From NCBI GenBank assembly GCA_020744225.1, contig JAGMWG010000004.1, forward strand, positions 62,001-126,000: a DNA stretch of 64,000 nucleotides, in the 5' to 3' direction. This document shows, piece after piece, positions 44,960-55,528 of this stretch (positions are counted from its first letter, which is position 1; each line of letters starts with the position of its first letter). The stretch comes from Paraphoma chrysanthemicola. Its lineage: Eukaryota > Ascomycota > Dothideomycetes > Pleosporales > Phaeosphaeriaceae. A program made the position numbers and the translations under genes. A model generated the notes under the pieces. That model did no database searches and was not told where the DNA came from. It saw only the letters and a program-made list of their open reading frames with translations.

Positions 44960-45971
44960 TCAACAGCATCCACCTCGCCGTCGACCTCCACTGAGCGTAA
45001 ACACCTCCTGCCACTCGCCAAGCGTGCCTCCGCCCTTCTTGCCTTTCCTGCGATATCGTATGCCATCATCTCCGTACCCGCTCTTGATGCTTCCCGCTCC
45101 ATCGTCCCAGCCAAGGTCTCCGTACTGAATACCACTCGCAGGATCGTCTGGATCAATCTCACCCAGCTCAATCTTGGTAAGGATCATGCGCGCAAGCCGA
45201 TTGAACAACTCCTCCACATTGTCTCCATTGAGCGCCGATACTTCGACGGCGACTGGTATGCCATTTTGCCCAGCCCATCTTGACGCCGTCTCGGCTGGAA
45301 CCTCGCGACCTTCAGGCGCGACCGTGTACGATGAGTGGAGGTTCGCATTCAGGGAGTGTGCGCGACTCGACTGCGACGACGGTGTGGGTGGTGGAAAACC
45401 GCTCTCGGATGAAGGTGTGCTCCCATAACTTCCGAAGTAGTCTCTCTCTGGTATGACTGGGGGCTGGCCCTCCTCCACGTCGTTCTTGTTTCCCGCCAGT
45501 ATTATAGTGATATCCGGTCCAGCAAGCGCCCGCGCATCGTTGAGGAAAGTTTGCAGCTGCTCGAAGCTTCGCCAGCTGCTGACATCGTAGACAAGTATCG
45601 CGCCTGCTGCGCCGCGGTAGTATGATCGCGACACGGAGCGGAAGCGCTCTGTACCAGCCGTGTCCCAAAGTTGAAGTTTTATTCGCTTGCGGTTCGACGA
45701 GCCGGTCTTTCGGTCGGCGATGTGAACGATCTTTGAAGAGAACTCAACGCCGATAGTCTGCGAAGATAGCACTCTCCCTGGTCCGCATCAGCTTTTGTAA
45801 GTGTTGAACTTCAGCCACGCCAATCACATACATTCGCTCTTCACGAAGCGATGCAGTAAACATGACCTGCAACACGATATTAGCGCGCGTAGCCTTGCTT
45901 CTTGTCGTGAGCACCCACTTGCCAGCACCGCTGGGTCCTAATAATACGATCTTCGCAAGATAATCATACAT
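44960..45971 (-). CDS. Rab4-like small GTPase
   Basis: Exons on the minus strand: 45971-45919, 45866-45832 (a 35-nt micro-exon) and 45777-44960 (introns 52 and 54 nt) give 301 residues. Start MYDYLAKIVLLGPSGAGKS with the P-loop at 12-19. The micro-exon encodes CLLHRFVKSE. RVLSSQTIGVEF (switch I) opens exon 3. The switch II motif reads WDTAGTERF, with Thr where most Rabs have the catalytic Gln. NKND and SAL (guanine binding) are present. An insert of about 60 Ser/Pro-rich residues sits between NKND and the SAL strand. The C-terminus GGCC is a double-prenylation signal. Probably acts in endosomal or recycling membrane traffic. Confidence 0.92.
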
Positions 45972-46777
45972 GCTCCCCAGCTCCTATACTTGGTCAGGAA
46001 AGTCCAATATCGCAAAGCACTCTCCCTACCTACTTGGTGGGGTGGCTCACCGCTCCTGGTGCTCGCGTTCGACGTCGCGCGATTCCTCCCCATGGCTGCA
46101 GATCCCGTTATGGACTACCCAGGTGGTGCAATGTCGAATTCTGTCGGCACGGGATACAATCGCGTAGTTGTTCCGGTAAGGCAGTAAGTATCACTTCTCC
46201 AAGCAAGGAATGGTACGTGCGACGGCGTAGTGCTGGACGCTGTGTTGTGAGTCTTGGCTTATCGCGGTGACGCCAATCTTGAGTGGACCGCGGCTGTCAC
46301 GCGACGACCATCACCTAGCTTCATCTGGCACACCCTCAAAATTAACACCCAACTTCGGGCACTTCCTATGTGACCCACATACCGTCGGGATTTCCACAAT
46401 ACACAATCGCACCGCTTCTATCCACCATGGCAAAAGCAGCCGGAATGTGGAAACCTAAATCCAAGACCATCTTGGTGCCAGATTTTCCACCAGTCATTTC
46501 CGCATCCGGATAATGGCAGTCGCAATGCATATCACAGCTTGGCAAAACACTGAATAATGTCAAGAGGAGAACATGAAAAGCTCGTATTGACGGGCATTGC
46601 AGCAATATCAGCACGGTGGCTCATCCGTTGAGGCGCAGTGGCACTGCTGTAAGGCTGCTTGCCTAGCGAACTCAAGGCAACCTTCACTCAGAGTCTGTAT
46701 ATGAGTGAGACTCAAAACCAGAATGTCGAGTGATATCTTGATCGTCAAACTCACTCACATCGAACCAATAAGGTACA
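45972..46777. other. divergent promoter region
   Basis: About 800 bp between the Rab gene and a hypothetical gene. No gene or regulatory site recognised. Confidence 0.45.
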
Positions 46778-47515
46778 ATGGCAGCACCGTACAAGTACAC
46801 CATCCAGCTCCTTGGTCCATCTTCCTTGACAGAACACTATCTTTTCCACTTGCAGCAATCCGCACTTACCCCCCTCTGGCTAGGAAAATATGCTGTGTTC
46901 TTTCATAAGGACAACCCATCACAACGGCCTTGGTCCCATGTACAGCTTTTCGAGGGCCATAACATTAAACTGCCGCCAGAATGCACTACCGAGCAGACTT
47001 GGACCTTCGAAATCGAGTCTGAGAAGGCTTTTGTTCCGGATCCTATTGGGGAGGATGTTATTCAACGAGATGAATGGGTCGATTGGAGTGATGGAAACAG
47101 CGAGGACCTGCTCTATCTCACCCTGGCTACGCACTTGATGAAGCCTAATGAGCATACGCGTCGGCTCTGTGTTCTAAGCTTCCTCAGCTTTGACACGGAC
47201 CAGGCCGAGGCTAGATACAGACAACATCTGGACGCTGTGTCAGAAGATTCAGAATTGGGCATGCGGGCCCAAGTGTGCGGACAGGTCGGACACAACCAAC
47301 AAGACTTGAGTACACACGCAACGACGCCCGCGGGAAAGAAGCACCAAAAAAAGACGAAAAAGTGGCAGCCTTTGAATGTCTCGACTGATGGCCCGGCAAG
47401 GATTGCACGACCCGTCAACACAAACCCAGGGATCTATGGCGTTCGGGGCCGGCGCCAACACTCTTTTCTCTCATTTCGTTCCCATCGCCAAAGGAGTTCG
47501 GCAGGTATCTCATAG
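46778..47515 (+). CDS. hypothetical protein
   Basis: A single exon of 245 residues, MAAPYKYTIQLLGPSS.... Composition is natural: Trp-rich and acidic in the first 150 residues (TWTFEIESEKAF, DEWVDWSDGNSEDLLYLTLATHLMK), with a basic Lys-rich segment (about 185-200) and an Arg/Ser-rich tail. No signal peptide or membrane segment. No family recognised. It could be nuclear given the basic tail. No intron needed. Confidence 0.5.
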   Translation: MAAPYKYTIQLLGPSSLTEHYLFHLQQSALTPLWLGKYAVFFHKDNPSQRPWSHVQLFEGHNIKLPPECTTEQTWTFEIESEKAFVPDPIGEDVIQRDEWVDWSDGNSEDLLYLTLATHLMKPNEHTRRLCVLSFLSFDTDQAEARYRQHLDAVSEDSELGMRAQVCGQVGHNQQDLSTHATTPAGKKHQKKTKKWQPLNVSTDGPARIARPVNTNPGIYGVRGRRQHSFLSFRSHRQRSSAGIS

Positions 47516-48530
47516 GTGCAGAGAGGCACAGCTACCAAGAAGCTACAAAACATGATGTACATGAGGGTATGATCATGACCAAGCATCTTGTGTTGCCGTC
47601 AAAGGACCAACTCATCTTGAGTGGTGATTCGAACACTGAGATCCCATACGCTCCGCATGGACACGATCAATAAGGATATGACAGCGAGTCCTGGCCAGGT
47701 GTATGTATGAGGTGGAGGTGCGCTGCCTCGTCATGCAACATGTACAGGTTTAAAGCTACCTGAACAATGTCATTCGACACAAATGCGGTGGCGAGCGCTG
47801 AACATGGTCAACATGGATAGAAGCCACAATTGCATGAGTGCCGGTTCCCGCACTCGCGTTGGCATATGACGTTTTGCTTCGCGATCCCCTGGTCTCGCGC
47901 CACCTCGGCTACGACCAACCCTGTAAGGAGGTGAGGCTAGACTACATAGGATTCACGATTCCCATCTTCACAACCTTGCAAGGTGACGGACGAGCGGTTG
48001 TTGGCAGTAATATTTCTTACCTACGATTGCATCGAAGCCCCTTTCCTCAAATCCCAAGAAATTCCTAACCAGTTGCTCAATTTCTTCACGCACAACTATG
48101 GAAGGTGTCGCTCACAGCATGTATCTTTTCAAAACGCATTCTACCCCACCCTCAACCATATCTACATTCGCCCGCCAACCAGGCTAGTGGCCGTTATAGC
48201 ACAAGGATACGTATTAACAATATTCCCCGACGCTTTTTAGCTTCACGCGAGCGCAAGCGAATACCAACCACAACGTCAGCCTTTCTGTACACCGCGGGCA
48301 CTAGGCAAATTACTGCCCTGCGTTCGACGGGACGATGTCCCAATGCAGGCTCACCTCCAGGAATGACGATGATAAACGTTGGCTCCGAAGTAGGGCAAGT
48401 CAACATAGACAACAATGTTTCCATGTATAAGAGTGGTTACGCCGAAGTCTTTCACAATTTTCCTACACTACTTAGTAATCCATACATCGATCTTTCCTAC
48501 TATCCCAGCAAAAGTATCCCTCGATTCACA
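47516..48530. other. intergenic, promoter of small secreted gene
   Basis: About 1 kb without a supported gene. A TATAA at 48426-48430 precedes the next gene. Confidence 0.45.
48426..48430 (+). promoter_or_regulatory. TATA box of the small secreted protein gene
   Basis: TATAA about 100 bp upstream of the ATG at 48531. Confidence 0.4.
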
Positions 48531-49150
48531 ATGCGTTTCTCCCACTTCTCCCTCCTCGCCCTCAGCGGCCTCTCCATCGCCAGCCCCATCGTATCCAAGC
48601 GCGCCGACGCAATCAGCCTCCTCGAGGACCTCTACGCCACTGTACAAACCTACACTGGTGCAATCAGTACGTCCTGCTTTCCCTGTCAGCAAGCAACATA
48701 TATTTACTATTCACAGATGCCACTCTCGCCCCGCTATCTCCCGACTCAGATATCCTCGCCAAAACAGCTGCAACTGCACAAGTCGGCTCGCAGATCAACC
48801 TCATCACCGCAGCTATCACATCCACTACAAATGAAATCAAATCGCTTCCGCCTGCCGATACGACTACATCTCCTCCCACCGACGCCGCCGAGCTGGTCGA
48901 GAAGCGCCAACTCGGTCTGACAGTCGGCGTCCTACTCAGTCTCATCATCGTCGAGATCTTCGCGACTGTTACTGCCGCGGTTGCGATACTCGGTTTGGGC
49001 GGATTACTCGTGTTCCTGAATCCGTTGACGAGTGCGTTGAGTCTGTTGATTGTGACGGTGCAGATTGTGTTGGATGTTGTGTTACTGGATGTTATTGTTT
49101 TGCTGAATGCGCTGTTGACGGGATTGGCTTTGGGGGTTAGTGGATTGTAA
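48531..49150 (+). CDS. small secreted protein with hydrophobic C-terminal half
   Basis: Exons 48531-48666 and 48717-49150 (intron 50 nt) give 189 residues. Signal peptide MRFSHFSLLALSGLSIAS. A likely Kex2 site KR follows at about 23-24 (VSKRADAI). A short helical soluble part leads to a second dibasic site (LVEKRQLGL). The last 80 residues are almost entirely Leu/Val/Ile/Ala with at least two membrane-length stretches. No cysteine pattern of hydrophobins. Family not recognised. Processing at the second KR would release a very hydrophobic peptide. Confidence 0.75.
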
Positions 49151-49770
49151 GTTCTGGGGTTGAGGGATGGATTTATGTACTTTTGGTCTACGATATTGGG
49201 TATGTTAAGTGGTGAAATGCTATTTGGTGTTCTGAATTGAGGAGTTTTGTGCTAGCCACTGATTGCGCATGTAGGTGCACATTGGAACGAATCGTTGATA
49301 CGAATGTATCGTCATGGTTTCAGCATTTTCCAGGAGTCACAGATATTTAACAAAACAGAGTCGCTTATGGATCTATTCATGCATTTAAATATGCTCAGTT
49401 CCCAGACTCTCAACTACCCAATGAATGTTCCTTGGCCATACTCAAACCACCACTGTACTGCCGAATGTTGATATGATGCTCAAACTCAAAGGACTGAAAT
49501 GTACGAGACCGCATGTGAGACCCAAATTCTCCCAAGTGGATTCTGGCTCTCGCATGAAGACAAGTCCATAATGTCGGCGCGAGAAAGATCTTAGAACGCC
49601 CTTATTCTCGAGTGTTTGATATTTCGAGGGTTCAGGAACCTTGATTTGTACACAGCTCAAGCCTCCAGACGCTATTCTGCGATGTCAGAATATCTCTAGC
49701 TTGCCTCGAAGCAAATTACGTGCCTGACGATTTGTTAGGAGTTTCTTTATCAATTCCCGCCGTAAAGAAC
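49151..49770. other. convergent 3' intergenic region
   Basis: About 620 bp between convergent genes. No gene recognised. Confidence 0.5.
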
Positions 49771-51741
49771 TTACATTGAATGCCACAACCATGCCAAACA
49801 ATCCTCATTGTCCCACATGGTGTCCGGCCGTGCGGCGGCAGAGGATCGTGCAGGCGGATCTTTCCACCCAATAATCTCGCAAATTTCACCAAACTTATCC
49901 CGATACTCGAGTAATAGCTTTTCGTCGTCTGCGTTGGCAAGAGAATATTCAGTTGGGTGTGAAGGCGTAATGGTTTGCGAAACATCGAACTCGAGCCGCA
50001 AGAGCTGTCCATTGCCATCAATCCAGATGGCTGGGAGACGACTCTGAGCTCGAGACGGGTTTCGAAGAAGGATGACCGAAAGCAACATGTAGAGATGGCA
50101 CTGGAGCCTATGCAATGTGGTCGTTTGTTCCAAGTACCCACCGTATCTGCCTTCAGAGTACAAGTCATCAGACTGGCGTACCTTAAGATCCCATCGGATG
50201 TTAAGGCTGCTGATTACAGGCAACATGCGCGATACTTCGATGCGTAGGTCAGCAAACTTGACCGGACGATTGAGGGTGAAGTTGAGAATAATGCATGGCG
50301 GGGATCCTGACGATGACATTACAAGCCTTCGAAAAAATTCGACATCCCCCCATTTTCGCAATGCATGAAAGCCGTCGAAGCTGGTAATCCTATCCTGAGT
50401 GCTCATTTTAAGGCTGTACCTACCAGAACGTGGCGTTCTGCGCCGTACGGCAGCGTAACGGCTCGATCGATCCACACTAAGGAGATTCAAAGGTAAGCCC
50501 TCTGCTACTTGTTTGTCAAGCTCAAACTCTACAGGTGTCTCGGAGTGTCGGGCCAAGTCGAATATAGTCCTGTAAAGGTCTAGATTCATCCTGCCAAGCG
50601 ATCCACCAGACGGCGGGTCGTAAATAACAGTCTTGCCTTCATCCATTATCGTGAACCTCTTTAAGAATGTTCGACGTAAAGCCTTGCGCCTCGGCGATGA
50701 TTGCCAAATCACTCCTGACGTACGCCATTGGCCTGAGTCGTCCTGCGCGGCCTGAACCATAATCGAATATAGTAGGCGATCGAATTTGGCATAACGTTTC
50801 AACTCGAGCATATCTTGAGTACCCAGAGCTTCGAGAAGATTGTGAAGGAACGTGGCAGGGCACGGTGAAGACTGGAGCCGCTGAGGAGGGGTATAAGGTG
50901 GCGTTACTTCCAGAACTCGTCCCGTGTGTTTGAAGCTGATTTTCATTCTGGTGCCGGAGTCCTTCCACATGATGCGCAAAAGGCGTAGCAAGCGGACATT
51001 CATGTATTTAAAAGCCAGCGGGCACGGACAAAGGCAAATGCCATCCGCGTCGATGAGGATGGTTGAAACCATTGATGCATGAGATCCGATAGATGCAATC
51101 CATGTGAGCGCGGAATCGATTGACGTGTATGAGTCTGGATCACAGTACTCCCAAATGCATGAGAATAGGAAGCTGTTGGATTTGTAAAGGACGCCTACGG
51201 CTTCGTGGTAGATCTGTCGGCACGTGACAAGTAGACCCATACAATCATTGAAGCCGTGACCAAAGCAGGAACCAAGCGGCCGGCCCTTCAAATACATAAT
51301 TCTGTCCGTACCAGGGTTAGACTCGTCCTGCGGTTGGGATTGCGTATGTCGCGGTGTGCTCGCAACTTGCTTGCTGCATGCTGCGCTGTCGTGGAGCAGG
51401 ACCGGATCAACTCGCGTATATAAGAAGTCGTAAATCCTGTTGCGCAGCTCCGGCGGTAAGGTAGTAAGGATGGAGGGCAAAGTCAGGTCGGCGGCACGAG
51501 ACATGGCCCTCGGTATGGCACTGGGCTGTGGCGATATCATGGCTACCGAGCTGACTGAACGGAGGAATACTTCGAGCTGTCGAAGGTAAGTTGTCTTTAA
51601 TCTAAATCCAAGATCATGGACTGGAAGTCGTGATGCTGACGATGCTGGGAACCCAGACGCAGCTGATCGCGCTAAAAGGTCTGTGCGCTCAATTGACCGC
51701 ACGGTTCGCGGCTGCCTGATTAGGTGCAGGTGGGCAAGCAT
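49771..51741 (-). CDS. F-box-like protein
   Basis: A single exon of 656 residues. An F-box-like motif TLPPELRNRIYDFLY lies at about 92-107, a common signature in large fungal families. LLVTCRQIYHEAVGVLYKSNSF follows, also typical of these families. The remainder has no named domain. Met at 51540 (MISPQPSAIP) is an alternative start that would remove a basic N-terminal extension of 67 residues. Such proteins may be adaptors of SCF ubiquitin ligases, but the targets and even Skp1 binding are untested. Confidence 0.75.
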   Translation of the reverse strand: MLAHLHLIRQPRTVRSIERTDLLARSAASGFPASSASRLPVHDLGFRLKTTYLRQLEVFLRSVSSVAMISPQPSAIPRAMSRAADLTLPSILTTLPPELRNRIYDFLYTRVDPVLLHDSAACSKQVASTPRHTQSQPQDESNPGTDRIMYLKGRPLGSCFGHGFNDCMGLLVTCRQIYHEAVGVLYKSNSFLFSCIWEYCDPDSYTSIDSALTWIASIGSHASMVSTILIDADGICLCPCPLAFKYMNVRLLRLLRIMWKDSGTRMKISFKHTGRVLEVTPPYTPPQRLQSSPCPATFLHNLLEALGTQDMLELKRYAKFDRLLYSIMVQAAQDDSGQWRTSGVIWQSSPRRKALRRTFLKRFTIMDEGKTVIYDPPSGGSLGRMNLDLYRTIFDLARHSETPVEFELDKQVAEGLPLNLLSVDRSSRYAAVRRRTPRSGRYSLKMSTQDRITSFDGFHALRKWGDVEFFRRLVMSSSGSPPCIILNFTLNRPVKFADLRIEVSRMLPVISSLNIRWDLKVRQSDDLYSEGRYGGYLEQTTTLHRLQCHLYMLLSVILLRNPSRAQSRLPAIWIDGNGQLLRLEFDVSQTITPSHPTEYSLANADDEKLLLEYRDKFGEICEIIGWKDPPARSSAAARPDTMWDNEDCLAWLWHSM

Positions 51742-51956
51742 GCTTCATCCAGCTCATTCGAACATCAAACACTCTGGAAAGAGCCCTTGCTTGATATTTG
51801 GGTATTGGTAAGTCTCGAAGCAGGGTCTCGATGCATTTGATTTGCTAAGCCAAGAAGTCCTTTAGTAGGCTCAAAAAGCACGGCTGCTTGCTCGAAAGAT
51901 TTTCTAATGTTGTTACGGAGGTTGATCAAGCCTTTCAATCCGATTCTTCTTCTGCT

Positions 51957-53500
51957 CTAAGACTGCTGTGGCGGCACTGCAGTATTCTGGTTCGCCTCTT
52001 TTCTCTGTACCCATCCAAACCTCGGACTGCCATTATTCATATCAAAAATGGCGTAGATTGCCTTCAACACCGCATCACCATAGATATCCATGTTCATACT
52101 TCCCCTAGACTGGATGCTCCCATACACCATGCCGTTACCAGCATCTGCGAAGCCGAGATCCTCCTTCTGGAAAGCGACCTGATTGTCACCAATCGCGAGC
52201 GTGATGGTCGGTAGCTGATCTGCCGTGGTAGAAGACGGAAAGAGGTAGCCTTGTTGAGTATCGTCGTATTTTGAACCAGGAATCGCGGCATATACGGCTT
52301 CGACCAGTGTATCGTCAACAAGGCAGAGCGTCGTACCCGTGTCCATAATGGAGGTATTGCCACTGCGCTGGACGGTCTTGCCATTGATGGTGGCGCTGCT
52401 GGATTGAATCTGCCAGAAGCCTTGGCTGTTGTCGACATCGGCATAGGTAGGTGCAGTAGTTCCTGAGGCGTTCAGAACGTCTTGGTCAATGTAGCCGAAA
52501 GTATAGAAGCTCTCGCCCTTGTCCGCTTCATCGGCGTCACGCCAACTGCCTAAATATGCGGTAAAGAGCTGCTGAGTGATGTCTTTGTCGGCAATCAAGT
52601 TGTCAACAGGCGTCTTCTGTGGAGTAGGTATGACGGTGTTAAGCGATCCAAAGGCAAGACCGAGCAGGCCACTTCCATTGCCCTAGAATATGTTTAGTTT
52701 TCAAATTATATCATACTCGATTGTATCGCCGTACCTGCACAAACTGCGCGGACAGCGCCTTGGCCAATTCGATGGCCTGCCCTTCGATTTTCAACCCTCC
52801 AAGATCGAGGACGTCAGTACCGACGTCTCCGCTTGCGGACGACGAATCACCATATGAGATCTTCCACGTAGAGCCGGCCAGCTCCTTGAATGTACTCGAT
52901 TTCGTCGCATCAAATGCTACCTGCTGATTGTTTGCATTGGCTTGACTTAGCACATTCGATGGCAGCTCTGTTGACCAGACCTGTTTGAATTAACATCTCC
53001 CCGCTCCGCTTCCTCGGTTAGAGGAACTTACCCAAAGGTCCGAGGAACCGGTGTCAAAGTCGAGATAAAGCTTCTGGGCTGGTGTACCGATGGATACCGG
53101 GCAAAGATAGAGGGAGTCGTTCTGAATGTCCTCTGCGGTGACTTCTCCACTTTGTGCATCGGTCGGAGCACCGGCCGGAGCTGTGCCCGTAGCTCCACTA
53201 GCAGCTGTATGATGGTGATGCAACTTGTGCGACCCGGTAGATCGTTTTCTTAGTTCATAGTGTGTTCGCATACGACCACCCACCCTCTGTCCGAGACCAA
53301 ATTTTCCCTGCTGGCTAAAGACTTTGGCCTGGAAGTATGGCCCAGGCTTTGTGCTGTCAAAACCATCTGATCTTAGTCAGCCACCGAATGACGAAAGGCT
53401 GCTTTGATATACATTTGCTCATCGCCCAAACGTAGGATTTGGTGCCATTGTGCCGATACTTTGGACTTCGATGGATAGCAATGCGCTGAAAGGAAGCCAT
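51957..53500 (-). CDS. pepsin-type aspartic protease (A1 family)
   Basis: Exons on the minus strand: 53500-53413, 53366-53032, 52980-52735 and 52682-51957 (introns 46, 51 and 52 nt) give 464 residues. Catalytic Asp134 is in DTGSSD and Asp337 in DTGTTL. The flap region contains ISYGDSSSASG. The first 110 residues form a propeptide-like part, with RKRS at about 69-72 as a possible processing site and a His cluster. Unusually, the N-terminus MASFQRIAIHRSPKYRHNG has no hydrophobic signal. The same kind of start appears in related fungal proteases annotated without a signal. The protein is either secreted by another route or vacuolar. Confidence 0.92.
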
Positions 53501-53950
53501 ATTGCGCCGATGATAAGATCAATTTATATAGGGAGTTTGTCGTCGTATGACGTGTGAAGATCGTACGTGTGCCAAACTTGCCAATCTAGCTATGGTAAAC
53601 TTCAGAGAAAGCAATGAAGAATTGCACAACTGTATATATACCTAAACGACCGCGCGTAGTCCGCGTGGTATTCAAAAAGCAGGATTCGGTGATGTGTTAG
53701 ACCCTTTTGATTCAGGTACTCAGAGTACGACGTACGATGTCATGCATGTTATGCTTTACCATATTGGCCTGTCGCTGTCAACGGGGAGTCACGTTCCGAG
53801 CCCATGGTGTCCAGTCCAAAACTTGAAAGCAAACTCATTTGCAACGGTGGGTATTCCATTTCAAGGTTGCTTTGCCTCAGACAACTGCCGAATAGTAGAC
53901 CTCGGGGCTCTACTTCGGGGGAAATTATTTTAGAAGGCAAACCGGCCGTC

Positions 53951-53978
53951 CTTGTTAAGCTCACCAAGCCTTAACAAG
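53951..53978. repeat. hairpin, 9-bp perfect arms
   Basis: CTTGTTAAG at 53951-53959 pairs exactly with CTTAACAAG at 53970-53978, with a 10-nt loop. No U-run; function unknown. Confidence 0.4.
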
Positions 53979-55248
53979 CTTCGAGATCGACACGCCATGC
54001 ATGTGGCCCGATCCGAGTGAAACACTTGAGCAGGTTCTAAACCCAGGCCCTCTTTCTAGCTCCTCTCTGTCGTACCAATGAGGACAGGGCATGAGTCCAA
54101 CATACGTATTTGTCATGGCAAGGTTGCTATAGTGTCAATAGGATTGGTTATGACGTCGCCGTGTCGCTGGATGGATTAGGTATAACCTTTGATTGCTTGA
54201 CTGGGCGACAAGGTCGCACTTGATTGCCACGGCAGACTCGAGGAGCCTAACTAGTGGGCGGCTACAGGCAGGCTATGTTGCGTATTGTGCTTCAGAAGGC
54301 TGGCGACGGGATAACCATGACGTCATGGTGTACGCGGCCCGAACCAGAACGGAGGGACACGAAGCGGGCGCCAGCCATGAATAAACGTACAGACATGCGC
54401 AGTCGGAACGCTTTCGAAATGAAATCCTGCTGAACTTTGTAAGCGAGCCCGGGTGACAAAGGCAGCAATAGCATCCCGTACAAGCCAGTCAAGCTTAGAT
54501 GTCGGAGATGAATCGGATCTTCTATCAAGATCCTGAGCGATGAGCACCACCACGGAACAAAGCAGACATTCTTGAAGAACATGATTGATTGATGACTTAG
54601 CTCATCTTACATCGAGTTGTTAGTAAAGACCACGTAACACCTAGCGATGCGGACTGCATTATGTCCGCTCGTGAAGAAACTTTTGAACAAAACCGACTTT
54701 CATACTTGCAAAGCAATGTTGGTAAACAGTATGTATCCAAGGCCGTTTGGTGTCATGTTTCCAGTCAATTGCGGGCTGTGAGAAGCGTGTACATGCTTGA
54801 CGGTCATGTAGGGCCAGCATCAGAATCTGAGATGAGAAAGCGGCTACCACGACATGATAAGAGGAGTCTGTAAGACCATGTTTGGAGACGAATCAAGTCT
54901 TGATGAAGGTGTTCCGCCAAATACCACTTAAAGGCTGGGTTTCAATAGTCAAGATACTGCGGGTCAAGCTTCAAAAGCCCCGTAGCTGTTGATAGCTTGC
55001 AATTTTGTCATGCTGGTGACACGCATTGGCAACTGTGAAGTGTTTTTTCTTCCACCGGCTATAATATTAGCCTATAATCAAATCGGAAATTTGCGTTGCT
55101 GTTGATGGATGTAAGTTGAAAGAGGGCAAAAGTCATACACGGCCGCCAAGGCAATCGCGCCCAGGAGCGACACTCCGCGACAGAGTTTCAGCCGCGCCAC
55201 TTAAGAGCAGAAAGGATCGGAACTGATCCCGAACGCATGGGTCAGGAT

Positions 55249-55284
55249 CCGGGGCTGGTACAAGCGGGGTTCCCCAGACTGGGG
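55249..55284 (+). promoter_or_regulatory. cluster of CreA-like sites (SYGGRG)
   Basis: CCGGGG (55249-55254), GCGGGG (55264-55269), CTGGGG on the minus strand (55272-55277) and CTGGGG (55279-55284). Four matches to the carbon-catabolite repressor consensus within 36 bp, about 245 bp upstream of the sugar permease start. Confidence 0.55.
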
Positions 55285-55528
55285 CAACGTTGAGCTTGCC
55301 CTTTACTACGGCTGCACACCGGGTGCGGTCCTCCTTCGGGGAATGTCGCTCAGTGGCTTATATTTACAACTTGACGAGGTCGGTCGACGATGGCTTCATC
55401 ACTCGAGCCATCATGCGCATTGATATAAGAGCGGCTGAGGAGCGGAAGTTCACTTGCATGTCAGGCATTCCATCGACTTCATCATCTCTCATATCTGCAT
55501 ACCTCCCTTGATTGACAAGATTCTCATC

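Larger units (their letters stand above)
53501..55528. other. long intergenic region
   Basis: About 2 kb without a supported gene. It contains a hairpin (53951-53978), a GC-richer stretch 55130-55350 that is the sugar permease promoter, and otherwise only short frames. Confidence 0.45.
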
